This document shows, piece after piece, positions 55,315 to 64,000 of a DNA stretch of 64,000 bases (its first letter is position 1; each line of letters opens with the position of its first letter). The position numbers and the translations under genes were made by a program. A model generated the notes under the pieces. The model made no database searches, was not told the origin of the DNA, and saw only the letters and a list, made by a program, of their open reading frames with translations. The DNA lies in assembly GCF_029407905.1 (NCBI RefSeq), contig NC_073630.1, positions 51,175,001-51,239,000 of the forward strand, in the 5' to 3' direction. This DNA comes from Bubalus kerabau (Eukaryota > Chordata > Mammalia > Artiodactyla > Bovidae).

Positions 55315-56320
55315 TAGATATGAGAATGCTATTTTTGGAGAATTAATTGTTCACATTCTCTCATCCCATCTTTCTATTGCTCTTACATAAATTTAGACAC
55401 TAAGTCCAGTTCACTCAATTTTGCATTAGAATTCTTTCAAGTCTTAATGCACTTCTCTAAACTATCATTTCTTATCTGAAACAACATAGTCCCTTTCATG
55501 GTGGTCCCTGTGTCTGTAATTTGCTTCTGTATGATTCTATTTATAGATTCTACTAGTTGTGTCATATCCTTATTTAAATATATTTAATGTCTCCTTTATG
55601 CATAAAGAATCAGATTCTAATTTCTTGAAATTTTATTAAAAGCCATCTTGACTGTCATCCCAACTAACTTTACTAGTTTGTTTTTTTTTTTCCTTTTGTA
55701 CTTCTACATTCATACTTTATGACATCTAAAATGTCAGATGTTAAATATTTACCACCTAAGTTGACACTTTTAGGGAAGTTACTCCAGATGTCTCCTTTTT
55801 AATAAAAACTGAAACTTTTTATCCTGCCCTGTTCACCTGGTTGCACTCATGGGACTAAAGAGGCCATCTTTCATTGATGCTTCTTTAAAGCTTCAGAAAA
55901 AATTGCTTGGATTATGGGTGAGACCTTAAGCAAAATGGACAAATGAGCATTTTGCTGGACATTTGGAACTGAGGCCAAGAGATTCTAGCCCCAGTTCAGT
56001 CAATCTTTTAATGAAAGAGAAATAAATCCAAGAGCTCTGGAAAGTCATGTAGATGGGAAAGCAAGGGAAGTAAGTCTTCAGGAAAACATACAATGAGGCA
56101 GGCATACAGAGAGGAACAGAAGTATGAGGACGAACATAAACCTTGCAGTATTTGGACACCTGACTCCAGTTTACTCCTGAAATCATCCATACTGTAACTG
56201 TATCTTGAAAATGTTTGTCCTTTAGGCCAACTCATACCAGTCTCAATACCTTTACAAGCAGGAAGCTAAGGACTACTATAAAGGGAAAACCCATGCACAT
56301 CCACACATACACACACCCCA
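55315..56320. other. No gene recognised; T-rich tract
   Basis: A T-run of about 13 lies near 55679-55691. The overlapping minus-strand frames at 55926-56235 show no domain. The rest is unassigned. Confidence 0.4.
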
Positions 56321-56324
56321 CATT

Positions 56325-56422
56325 ATTTTTCCTGTGCTGGGAATATTTACCTCTCTATATTGCTGCTTGCCAAAATCCTATCCATCATTTAAAACCTACC
56401 TCTTGCTTATGGCATATATGAA
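56325..56422 (+). mobile_element. Possible L2 fragment
   Basis: 'cctgtgctgggaatatttac', 'atcctatccatcatttaaaa' and 'cctacctcttgcttatg' resemble the L2 3' coding-to-UTR region. Weak call. Confidence 0.35.
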
Positions 56423-56427
56423 ATACA

Positions 56428-56636
56428 TGCAGTTTCAGTCATATCCGAATTTTTGCAATCCCATGGACTGTGGCCTGCCAGGTTCCTCTGTCCATGGGAT
56501 TCTCCTGGCAAGAATACTGGAGTTGGTTGCCATTTCCTACTCCAGGGGATCTTCCCGACCCACGGATTAAACCCACGTATCGTGCGTCTCCTGCATTGGC
56601 AGGCAGAGTCTTTACCACTGAGCCACCAGGGAAGCC
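56428..56636 (-). mobile_element. Bov-tA SINE, target of a BovA2 insertion
   Basis: A reversed Bov-tA runs from 'tgcagtttcagtcatatccg' to 'ccactgagccaccagggaag'. Its tRNA-like end served as the target for the adjacent BovA2. Confidence 0.92.
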
Positions 56637-56911
56637 CTGCTGCTGCTGCTAAGTTGCTTCAGTCGTGTCCGACTCTGTGCGACTCCATAGACAGCAGCCC
56701 ATCAGGCTCCCCCATCCCTGGGATTCTCCAGGCAAGAACACTGGAGTGGGTTGCCGTTTCCTTCTCCAATGCAAGAAAGTGAAGAGTCAAAGTGAAGTTG
56801 CCCAGTCATGTCCGACTCTTAGTGATGCTATGGAATGCAGCTCACCAGGCTCCTCCGTCCATGGGATTTTCCAGGCAAGAGTACTGGAGTGGGGTGCCAT
56901 TGCCTTCTCTG
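56637..56911 (-). mobile_element. BovA2 SINE with 10-bp target-site duplication
   Basis: A reversed (AGC)n tail and two monomers joined by a 'gtgaagagtcaaagtgaag' linker. The 10-bp cagggaagcc is repeated at 56627-56636 and 56912-56921; the left copy is the end of the Bov-tA. This establishes that BovA2 is the younger of the two. Confidence 0.93.
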
Positions 56912-56924
56912 CAGGGAAGCCTTA

Positions 56925-57900
56925 CTACTTGCTTAAAGCCCACCTGCTGTGTATAGACATTTACTCTATGTCTGGTCTTCAAAATAATTTTAAGGCACGT
57001 ATCTTTGCATTTTGTATGTATGCGAGTGTAAGACTATGTCAGAGTTACCTTGTATAACCTAGCCTTATACCTAAAAGCTTGTTTTAAACATGGGAGGCAT
57101 TAGTAAAAATATTTTTGAATTGAAGAAGAAATAAGACTCTGTATATTTACCTATTTCCTCTACAGATATAAACCTCTTGATGGAAATTTTAGTTCCAAAT
57201 AAACTTCATATCAGCCATGATGATCATTTCCTGGAGAGAACACTTGCTTTCCTATTGTTATTTCAGTGAATGCCTCAGTCCCAAAGATGATGAAGCTTTG
57301 ATTGTCTATTTGTAACTCCCTAGGAAGGGTGAGAAATCACATCCAGATTGTTGGTATAAATATGAAAAAAACTGAAAGCAGGTTTTTGCAAAATCCCAGA
57401 GAACAGTGAGGGAGGGTGTCTTGTGGCTGAATAGAGTTCCCAGCTGTGTTTGAAATACACTTCTAATGCATAAGGTATAAATTGCTTTTATATAACACCT
57501 CCAAAATGTATGCATAATGTAAAAGGGTAAAATCCAATAAACACTGACAAGTTGATAGATGAATAATTGTTAAATAGACTTTTGAAACCTAAAGGTCATC
57601 TGAAATTATCATAAATTGTATTTAACATCTGAATTGATTTTTGGCAGTTTAAGAAGCACATGAACCAAAAACGTGACTCATTTGAAGAAATAAAATTGTT
57701 TACACGGTACCTAACATAGAGACACAGCTTCTCACCTCCTCCCCTATAATAGGACTTGCTGAGCTAGAGACCAAAGTCCGTTTCAAGAGGGTAAATCTTG
57801 ACAAGAGGGAAAAAGACCTGAGCTGAAAGTATAGACAGAAGGTGTTTCTTGCAGTGGACTTTACCCAGAGTCCCATTAGCCACCATCTGTTTTAGCGGGC
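56925..57900. other. No gene or repeat recognised
   Basis: The frame at 57306-57515 has no domain. AT-rich, unassigned DNA. Confidence 0.4.
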
Positions 57901-57914
57901 ATTATTCTAAGGAA

Positions 57915-58192
57915 TGGAGAAGGCAATGGCACCCCACTCCAGTACTCTTGCCTGGAAAATCCCATGGATGGAGGAGCCTGGAAGGCTGCAGTCCATGGGG
58001 TTGCTGAGGGTCGGACACGACTGAGCGACTTCACTTTCACTTTTCACTTTCATGCATTGGAGAAGGAAATGGCAACCCACTCCAGTGTTCTTGCCTGGAG
58101 AATCCCAGGGACGGGGAGCCTGGTGGGCTGCCGTCTCTGGGGTTGCACAGAGTCGGACACTACTGAAGCAACTTAGCAGCAGCAGCAGCAGC
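57915..58192 (+). mobile_element. BovA2 SINE, full length, 11-bp target-site duplication
   Basis: It starts 'tggagaaggcaatggcaccc', has the 'ttcactttcacttttcactt' linker between its two monomers, and ends in (AGC)n (agcagcagcagcagcagc). The 11-bp attctaaggaa occurs at 57904-57914 and 58193-58203. This is the clearest BovA2 in the window and a good reference for orientation and ends. Confidence 0.96.
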
Positions 58193-58284
58193 ATTCTAAG
58201 GAAGTGGAAAGAAGGGCAAGGCACCATAGAAAATGGGAAAGACAAATCATTTTTGACAGTCTATTAGGTATCAACCAATGCATT

Positions 58285-58490
58285 AATTGCTTTACTAGTA
58301 TCTCATTTAATATTTAAATGTAATCCTTCTGAAGTGTATCTGAAATTGCATTTATAATTGCAGCCTGTGTAGAGTCTCATTATATTTGAGATACTGATGT
58401 AGATCATCTGATAAGTTAAGTAATTTGGCTCAATTTTGCCTCATTGTTAGCAATGGCTCCAAGATTTATACTAAAGTCTGTGTTTTTGAA
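58285..58490 (-). mobile_element. Possible MIR, antisense
   Basis: 'agtatctcatttaatattta', 'taagttaagtaatttggctc' and 'gttagcaatggctccaagat' fit a heavily diverged reversed MIR. Confidence 0.4.
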
Positions 58491-58776
58491 TTATGCAACC
58501 CTGTGCCTGAATCCTGCTTTCTTGATTTTCAATTCTATCTATATCCAGGACCTTGAGTGCTCCTATTGCACACTGACTGTGTGACAGTTAGGTTTGGGCT
58601 TGAGTACTATTTTTATCTAAGAAGGAGGCAGGGTTTTCTCTAACCTATCTCTCCCTCCTACATATATTTGCAAGATAAGAAGCAAACAACATTGTGGGAT
58701 CAATTCCTACATATATAACTCCAGTTTGGAAGTTCTTTGACAAATAATATTGACAATGTTCCTCACATGATTGTTG

Positions 58777-59272
58777 TTCAGTTGCTCAGTCGTGTCTGAC
58801 TCTTTGAGACCCTAAGGACTGCAGCACACCAGGCTTCCCAGTCCTTCAATATCTCCTGGAGCTTGCTCAAACTCATGTCCATTGAGTCAGTGATGCCATC
58901 CAACCATCTTGTCCTCTGTCATCCCCTTCTCCTCCTGCCTTCAATCTTTCCCAGCATCAGTCTTTTTCAATGAGTCGGCTCTTCTCATCAGGTGGCCAAG
59001 GTACTAGAGCATCAGCTTCAGCATCAATCCTTCCAATGAATATTCAGGGTTATTTCCTTTAGGATTGACTCATTTGATCTCCTGGCAGTCCAAGGGATTC
59101 TCAAGAGTCTTCTCCAGCACCACAGTTCGAAGGCATCAATTCTTCAGTGCTCAGCCTTTTTTATTGTTCATCTCTCACATCCATACATGACTACTGGAAA
59201 AACCATAGCCTTCATAATATGGACCTTTGTAGGCAAAGTAATGTCTGCTTTTTAATATGCTACCTAGGTTTG
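58777..59272 (-). mobile_element. BovB LINE 3' fragment
   Basis: It runs from the reversed 3' end 'gttcagttgctcagtcgtgt' to 'ttaatatgctacctaggttt'. Internal deletions are visible, for example 'agcatcagtctttttcaatg', which lacks bases present in sister copies. It ends about 50 bp before the bovine L1. Confidence 0.9.
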
Positions 59273-59876
59273 TCCTCTCATGGTGGTTATGGTTACCATT
59301 ATTCCAAATTGAATTTAAGATTATGGTTTTTTTTTTATTTTTTGCTTTTCTTTTTTTTTTAAAAATAAATTTTATTTTATTTTTAAACTTTACAATATTA
59401 TATTAGTTTTGCCAAATATCGAAATGAATCTGCCACAGGTATACATTTGTTCCCCATCCTGAACCCTCCTCCCTCCTCCCTCCCCATACCTCCCTCTGGG
59501 TCGTCCCAGTGCACCAGCCCCAAGCATCCAATATCGTGCATCGAACCTAGACTGGCGACTCGTTTCATACATGATATTATACATGTTTCAATGCCATTCT
59601 CCCAAATCTCCCCACCCTCTCCCTCTCCCACAGAGTCCATAAGACTGATCTATACATCAGTGTCTCTTTTGCTTTCTCGTACACAGGGTTATTGTTACCA
59701 TCTTTCTAAATTCCATATATATGCGCTAGTATACTGTATTGGTGTTTTTCTTTCTGGCTTACTTCACTCTGTATAATAGGCTCCAGTTTCATCCACCTCA
59801 TTAGAACTGATTCAAATGTATTCTTTTTAATGGCTGAGTAATACTCCATTGTGTATATGTTCCACAGCTTTCTTAT

Positions 59877-61089
59877 CTATTCATCTGCTGATGGACATCT
59901 AGGTTTCTTCCATGTCCTGGCTATTATAAACAGTGCTGCAATGAACATTGGGGTACACGTGTCTCTTTCCCTTCTGGTTTCCTCAGTGTGTATGCCCAGC
60001 AGTGGGATTGCTGGATCATAGGGCAGTTCCATTTCCAGTTTTTTAAGGAATCTCCACACTGTTCTCCGTAGTGGCTGTACTAGTTTGCATGCCCATCAAC
60101 AGTGTAAGAGGGTTCCCTTTTCTCCACACCCTCTCCAGCATTTATTGCCTGTAGACTTTTGGATCGCAGCCATTCTGACTGGCGTGAAATGGTCCCTCAT
60201 AGTGGTTTTGATTTGCATTTCTCTGATAATGAGTGATGTTGAGCATCTTTTCATGTGTTTGTTAGCCATCTGTATGTCTTCTTTGGAGAAATGTCTATTT
60301 AGTTCTTTGGCCCATTTTTTGATTGGGTCATTTATTTTTCTGGAGTTGAGCTGTAGGAGTTGCTTGTATATTTTTGAGATTAGTTATTTGTCAGTTGCTT
60401 CATTTGCTATTATTTTCTCCCATTCTGAAGGCTGCCTTTTTACCTTGCTAATAGTTTTCTCTGTTGTGCAGAAGCTTTTAAGGTTAATTAGGTCCCATTT
60501 GTTTATTTTTGCTTTTATTTCCAATATTCTGGGAGGTGGGTCATAGAGGATCCTGCTGTGATGTATGTCGGAGAGTGTTTTGCCTATGTTCTCCTCTAGG
60601 AGTTTTAGTTTCTGGTCTTACCTTGAGATCTTTAATCCATTTTGAGTTTATTTTTGCATATGGTGTTAGAAAGTGTTCTAGTTTCATTCTTTTACAAGTG
60701 GTTGACCAGATTTCCCAGTACCACTTGTTAAAGACATTGTCTTTAATCCATTGTATATTCTTGCTTCCTTTGTCAAAGATAAGGTGTCCATATGTGCGTG
60801 GATTTATCTCTGGGCTTTCTATTTTGTTCCATTGATCTATATTTCTGTCTTTGTGCTAGTACCATACTGTCTTGATAACTGTGGCTTTGTAATAGAGTCT
60901 GAAGTCAGGTAGGTTGATTACTCCAGTTCCATTCTTCTTTCTTAAGATAGCTTTGGCTATTCGAGGTTTTTTGTATTTCCATACAAATTGTGAAATTATT
61001 TGTTCCAGCTCTGTGAAGAATACCATTGGTAGCTTGATAGGGATTGCATTGAATCTATAAATTGCTTTGGGTAGCATACTCATTTTCAC
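59877..61089 (-). pseudogene. L1 ORF2 C-terminal region, fragmented
   Basis: Pieces in different frames. At 60856-61089, 'LPKAIYRFNAIPIKLPMVFF' runs to 'VIKTVWY', where a TAG ends it. At 59877-60059, 'FLKKLEMELPYDPAIPLLGI' and 'MFIAALFIIARTWKKPRCPS' are from the cysteine-rich/C-terminal part. Several stops lie between them. The same 'LPYDPAIPLLGI' landmark is degraded in the old L1 at 193-561. Confidence 0.85.
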
Positions 61090-61350
61090 TATATTGATTC
61101 TTCCAATCCATGAACATGGTATATTTCTCTATCTATTAGTGTCCTCTTTGATTTCTTTCACCAGTGTTTTATAGTTTTCTATATATAGGTCTTTAATTTC
61201 TTTAGGTAGATATATTCCTAAGTATTTTATTCTTTCCGTTGCAATGGTGAATGGAATTGTTTCCTTAATTTCTCTGTTTTCTCATTATTAGTATATAGGA
61301 ATGCAAGGGATTTCTGTGTGTTGATTTTATATCCTGCAACTTTATTATAT

Positions 61351-62535
61351 TCATTGATTAGTTCTAGTAATTTTCTGGTGGTCTTTAGGGTTTTCTATGT
61401 AGAGGATCATGTCATCTGCAAATAGTGAGAGTTTTACTTCTTCTTTTCCAATTTGAATTCCTTTTATTTCTTTTTCTGCTCTGATTGCTGTGGCCAAAAC
61501 TTCCAAAACTATGTTGAATAGTAATTTTGAAAGTGGGCACCCTTGTCTTGTTCCTGACTTTAGAGGAAATGCTTTCAATTTTTCACCATTGAGGATAATA
61601 TTTGCTGTGGGTTTGTCATATATAGCTTTTATTATGTTGAGGTATGTTCCTTCTATTCCTGCTTTCTGGAGAGTTTTTATCATAAATGGATGTTGAATTT
61701 TGTCAAAGGCTTTCTCTGCATCTATTGAGATAATCATATGGTTTTTATTTTTCAATTTGTTAATGTGGTGTATTACATTGATTGATTTGCAGATATTGAA
61801 GAATCCTTGCATCCCTGGGATAAAGCCCACTTGGTCATGGTGTATGATCTTTTTAATGTGTTGTTGGATTCTGATTGCTAGAATTTTGTTAAGGATTTTT
61901 GCATCTATGTTCATCAGTGATATTGGCCTGTAGTTTTCTTTTTTTGTGGGATCTTTGTCAGGTTTCGGTATTAGGGTGATGGTGGCCTCATAGAATGAGT
62001 TTGGAAGTTTACCTTCCTCTGCAATTTTCTGGAAGAGTTTGAGTAGGATAGGTGTTAGGTCTTCTCTAAATTTTTGGTAGAATTCAGCTGTGAAGCCGTC
62101 TGGACCTGGGCTTTTGTTTGCTGGAAGATTTTTGATTACAGTTTCAATTTCCGTGCTTGTGATGGGTCTGTTAAGATTTTCTATTTCTTCCTGGTCCAGT
62201 TTTGAAAAGTTGTACTTTTCTAAGAAATTGTCCATTTCTTCCACGTTGTCCATTTTATTGGCATATAATTGTTGGTAGTAGTCTCTTATGATCCTTTGTA
62301 TTTCTGTGTTGTCTGTTGTGATCTCTCCATTTTCATTTCTAATTTTATTGATTTGATTTTTCTCCCTTTGTTTCTTGATGAGTCTGGCTAATGGTTTGTC
62401 AATTTTATTTATCCTTTCAAAGAACCAGCTTTTGGCTTTGTTGATTTTTGCTATGGTCTCTTTTGTTTCTTTTGCGTTTATTTCTGTCCTAATTTTTAAG
62501 ATTTCTTTCCTTCTACTAACCCTGGGGTTCTTCAT
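61351..62535 (-). pseudogene. L1 ORF2 reverse transcriptase domain, 394 codons
   Basis: This contains the L1 reverse transcriptase core: 'NKSPGPDGFTAEFYQKF', motif A 'SIDAEKAFDK' (Asp at about 272), 'GTRQGCPLSKLLFN' and the catalytic FADD at 372-375. The residue after 'GCPLS' is Lys, where L1s usually have Pro. The frame ends shortly after 'YIENPKD', where the text 'aaagaccaccag' appears two bases short. The frame is offset from the endonuclease ORF, so this is a dead copy. Confidence 0.9.
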
Positions 62536-62645
62536 TTCTTCCTTTTCTAGTTGCTTTAGGTGTAGGGTTAGGTTATTTATTTGACTTTTTTCTTGTTTCT
62601 TGAGGTATGCCTGTATTGCTATGAACTTTCCCCTTAGGACTGCTT

Positions 62646-63482
62646 TTAAAGTGTCCCATAGGTTTTGGATTGTTGTGTTTTCATTTTCATTTCTTCTGTG
62701 ATTTGTTGGTTATTCAGCAGCGTGTTGTTCAGCCTCCATATGTTGGAATTTTTAATAGTTTTTCTCCTGTAATTGAGATCTAATCTTACTGCATTGTGGT
62801 CAGAAAAGATGCTTGGAATGATTTCTATTTTTTTGAATTTACCAAGGCTAGATTTATGGCCCAGGATGTGATCTATCTTGCAGAAGGTTCCATGTGCGCT
62901 TGAGAAAAAGGTGAAATTCATTGTTTTGGGATGAAATGTCCTATAGATATCAATTAGGTCTAACTGGTCTATTGTATCGTTTAAAGTTTGTGTTTCCTTG
63001 TTAATTTTCTGTTTAGTTGATCTATCCATAGGTGTGAGTGGGGTATTAAAGTCTCCCACTATTATTGTGTTATTGTTAATTTCTTCTTTCATACTTGTTA
63101 GCATTTGTCTTACATACTGCGGTGCTCCCGTGTTGGGTGCATATATATTTATAATTGTTATATCTTCTTCTTGGATTGATCCTTTGATCATTATGTAGTG
63201 ACCATCTTTGTCTCTTTTCACAGTCTTTGTTTTAAAGTCTATTTTATCTGATATAAGTATTGCTACTCCTGCTTTCTTTTGGTCTCTATTTGCATGGAAA
63301 ATCTTTTTCCAGCCCTTCACTTTCAGTCTGTATGTGTCCCCTGTTTTGAGGTGGGTCTCTTGTAGACAACATACGTAGGGGTCTTGTTTTTGTATCCATT
63401 CAGCCAGTCTTTGTCTTTTGGTTGGGGCATTCAACCCATTTACATTTAAGGTAATTACTGATAAGTATGATCCCATTGCCAT
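62646..63482 (-). pseudogene. L1 ORF2 endonuclease domain, 278 codons
   Basis: It begins at the ORF2 ATG (63480-63482) with 'MAMGSYLSVITLNVNGLNAP'. The APE-type motifs are all visible: 'LQETH' at about residue 40, 'NIYAPN', 'IVGDFNTPLTPMDRS', 'KIDHIL' and 'FSDHNAVRLDL'. After 'NNQQITEEMKMK' the reading shifts and stops at 62646. The shift comes from a deletion of roughly 30-45 bases between repeated 'gaagaaat'-type text. No reverse transcriptase can be made from this frame. Confidence 0.9.
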
Positions 63483-63533
63483 TTACTTTATTGTTTTGGG
63501 TTCGATTTTATACACCCTTTTTGTGTTTCCTGT

Positions 63534-64000
63534 CTAAAGAATATCCTTTAGTATTTGTTGGAGAGCTGGTTTGGTGGTGCTGAATTCTCTCAGCTTTTGC
63601 TTGTCTGAAAAGCTTTTGATTTCTCCTTCATATTTGAATGAGATCCTTGCTGGGTACAATAATTTGGGCTGTAGGTTATTTTCTTTCATCACTTTAAGTA
63701 TGTCTTGCCATTCCCTCCTGGCTTGAAGAGTTTCTATTGAAAGATCAGCTGTTATCCTTATGGGAATTCCCTTGTGTGTTATTTGTTGTTTTTCCCTTGC
63801 TGCTTTTAATATTTGTTCTTTGTGTTTAATCTTTGTTAATTTGATTAATATATGTCTTGGGGTGTTTTGCCTTGGGTTTATCCTGTTTGGGACTCTCTGG
63901 GTTTCTTGAACTTGGGTGATTATTGCCTTCCCCATTTTAAGGAAGTTTTCAACTATTATCTCTTCAAGTATTTTCTCATGGTCTTTCTTTTTGTCTTCTT
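63534..64000 (-). pseudogene. L1 ORF1p C-terminal part, open to the window edge
   Basis: The frame ends with the stop at 63534-63536 and is open to base 64000. The C-terminal RNA-binding and CTD region is recognisable by 'RHILIKLTKIKHKEQILKAA', 'ADLSIETLQARREWQDILKV', 'LYPARISFKYEGEIKSF' and 'FSTTKPALQQILKDIL'. ORF1p is the trimeric nucleic-acid chaperone of L1 (known). The N-terminal coiled coil would lie outside the window, so I cannot tell whether ORF1 is intact. Confidence 0.88.

Larger units (their letters stand above)
59325..64000 (-). mobile_element. Bovine-type L1 LINE, 4.7 kb visible, runs off the right edge
   Basis: The reversed tail (T-rich 59325-59395) and 3' UTR ('gggtcgtcccagtgcaccag') lead into ORF2 and then ORF1, in the standard LINE order on the minus strand. 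ORF1 continues past the last base. ORF1 and ORF2 are separated by a 51-nt spacer. ORF2 is broken by frameshifts and stops, so the copy is inactive. The high text integrity suggests that it is much younger than the other L1 fragments here. Confidence 0.93.

Noticed and set aside
59325..64000. A potentially active L1
   Set aside because: ORF2 is broken by at least two frameshifts and several stops.

Overview
This window is nuclear DNA from a ruminant, most likely a bovid (cattle, sheep, goat or a relative). The evidence is its repeat content: BovB (RTE) LINEs, tRNA-Glu-derived Bov-tA SINEs, dimeric BovA2 SINEs that end in an (AGC)n tract, a CHR-type cetartiodactyl SINE, and a long L1 of the bovine type at the right edge. 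Base composition is AT-rich and CpG-poor. I found no convincing host protein-coding exon, tRNA, rRNA, CRISPR array or bacterial-type operon. Nearly all long reading frames are relics of retroelement proteins. The region looks intergenic or deep-intronic.

Layout. 1-5.7 kb: the 3' end of an old L1 split by BovA2; a long diverged ancient repeat split by BovB; MIRs; a short BovB stub. 5.7-12.7 kb: sparse, with two (TG)n tracts, a compound SINE cluster at 8.9-9.5 kb, a CHR SINE and a 25-bp minisatellite. 12.7-20.3 kb: Bov-tA copies, a BovB 3' fragment, and long stretches with no recognisable repeat. 20.8-22.6 kb: an old L1 and an L2, both diverged. 25.09-27.80 kb: the best-preserved BovB, with a 411-codon reverse transcriptase frame and a broken endonuclease. 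28-39.5 kb: solo LTR-like MaLR relics, an L1 split by one of them, several Bov-tA copies, and a small hAT-like DNA transposon. 40.2-43 kb: an inverted pair of BovB copies, one of them inside the 3' UTR of an old L1. 43-51 kb: dense Bov-tA, including one inserted into a MIR and a +/- inverted pair. 51-58 kb: quieter, with MER5-like DNA and a 561-bp-offset local duplication into which BovB has inserted. 56.4-58.2 kb: Bov-tA and BovA2 copies with clear target-site duplications. 58.8-64 kb: a BovB 3' fragment followed by the bovine L1 on the minus strand, running off the window.

The elements do not form a functional system. They do record an ordered insertion history: MIR, L2 and old L1 first, then MaLR LTRs, then BovB, Bov-tA and BovA2. 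I did not find an undescribed biological system. The most unusual observations are the collinear ancient duplication at 54.0-55.3 kb, a 14-bp microinversion with a 13-bp duplication in a BovB tail at 40.72 kb, and inverted retroelement pairs that could form RNA hairpins. Family names rest on recognising consensus text by eye, without a database search, so subfamily labels are approximate.
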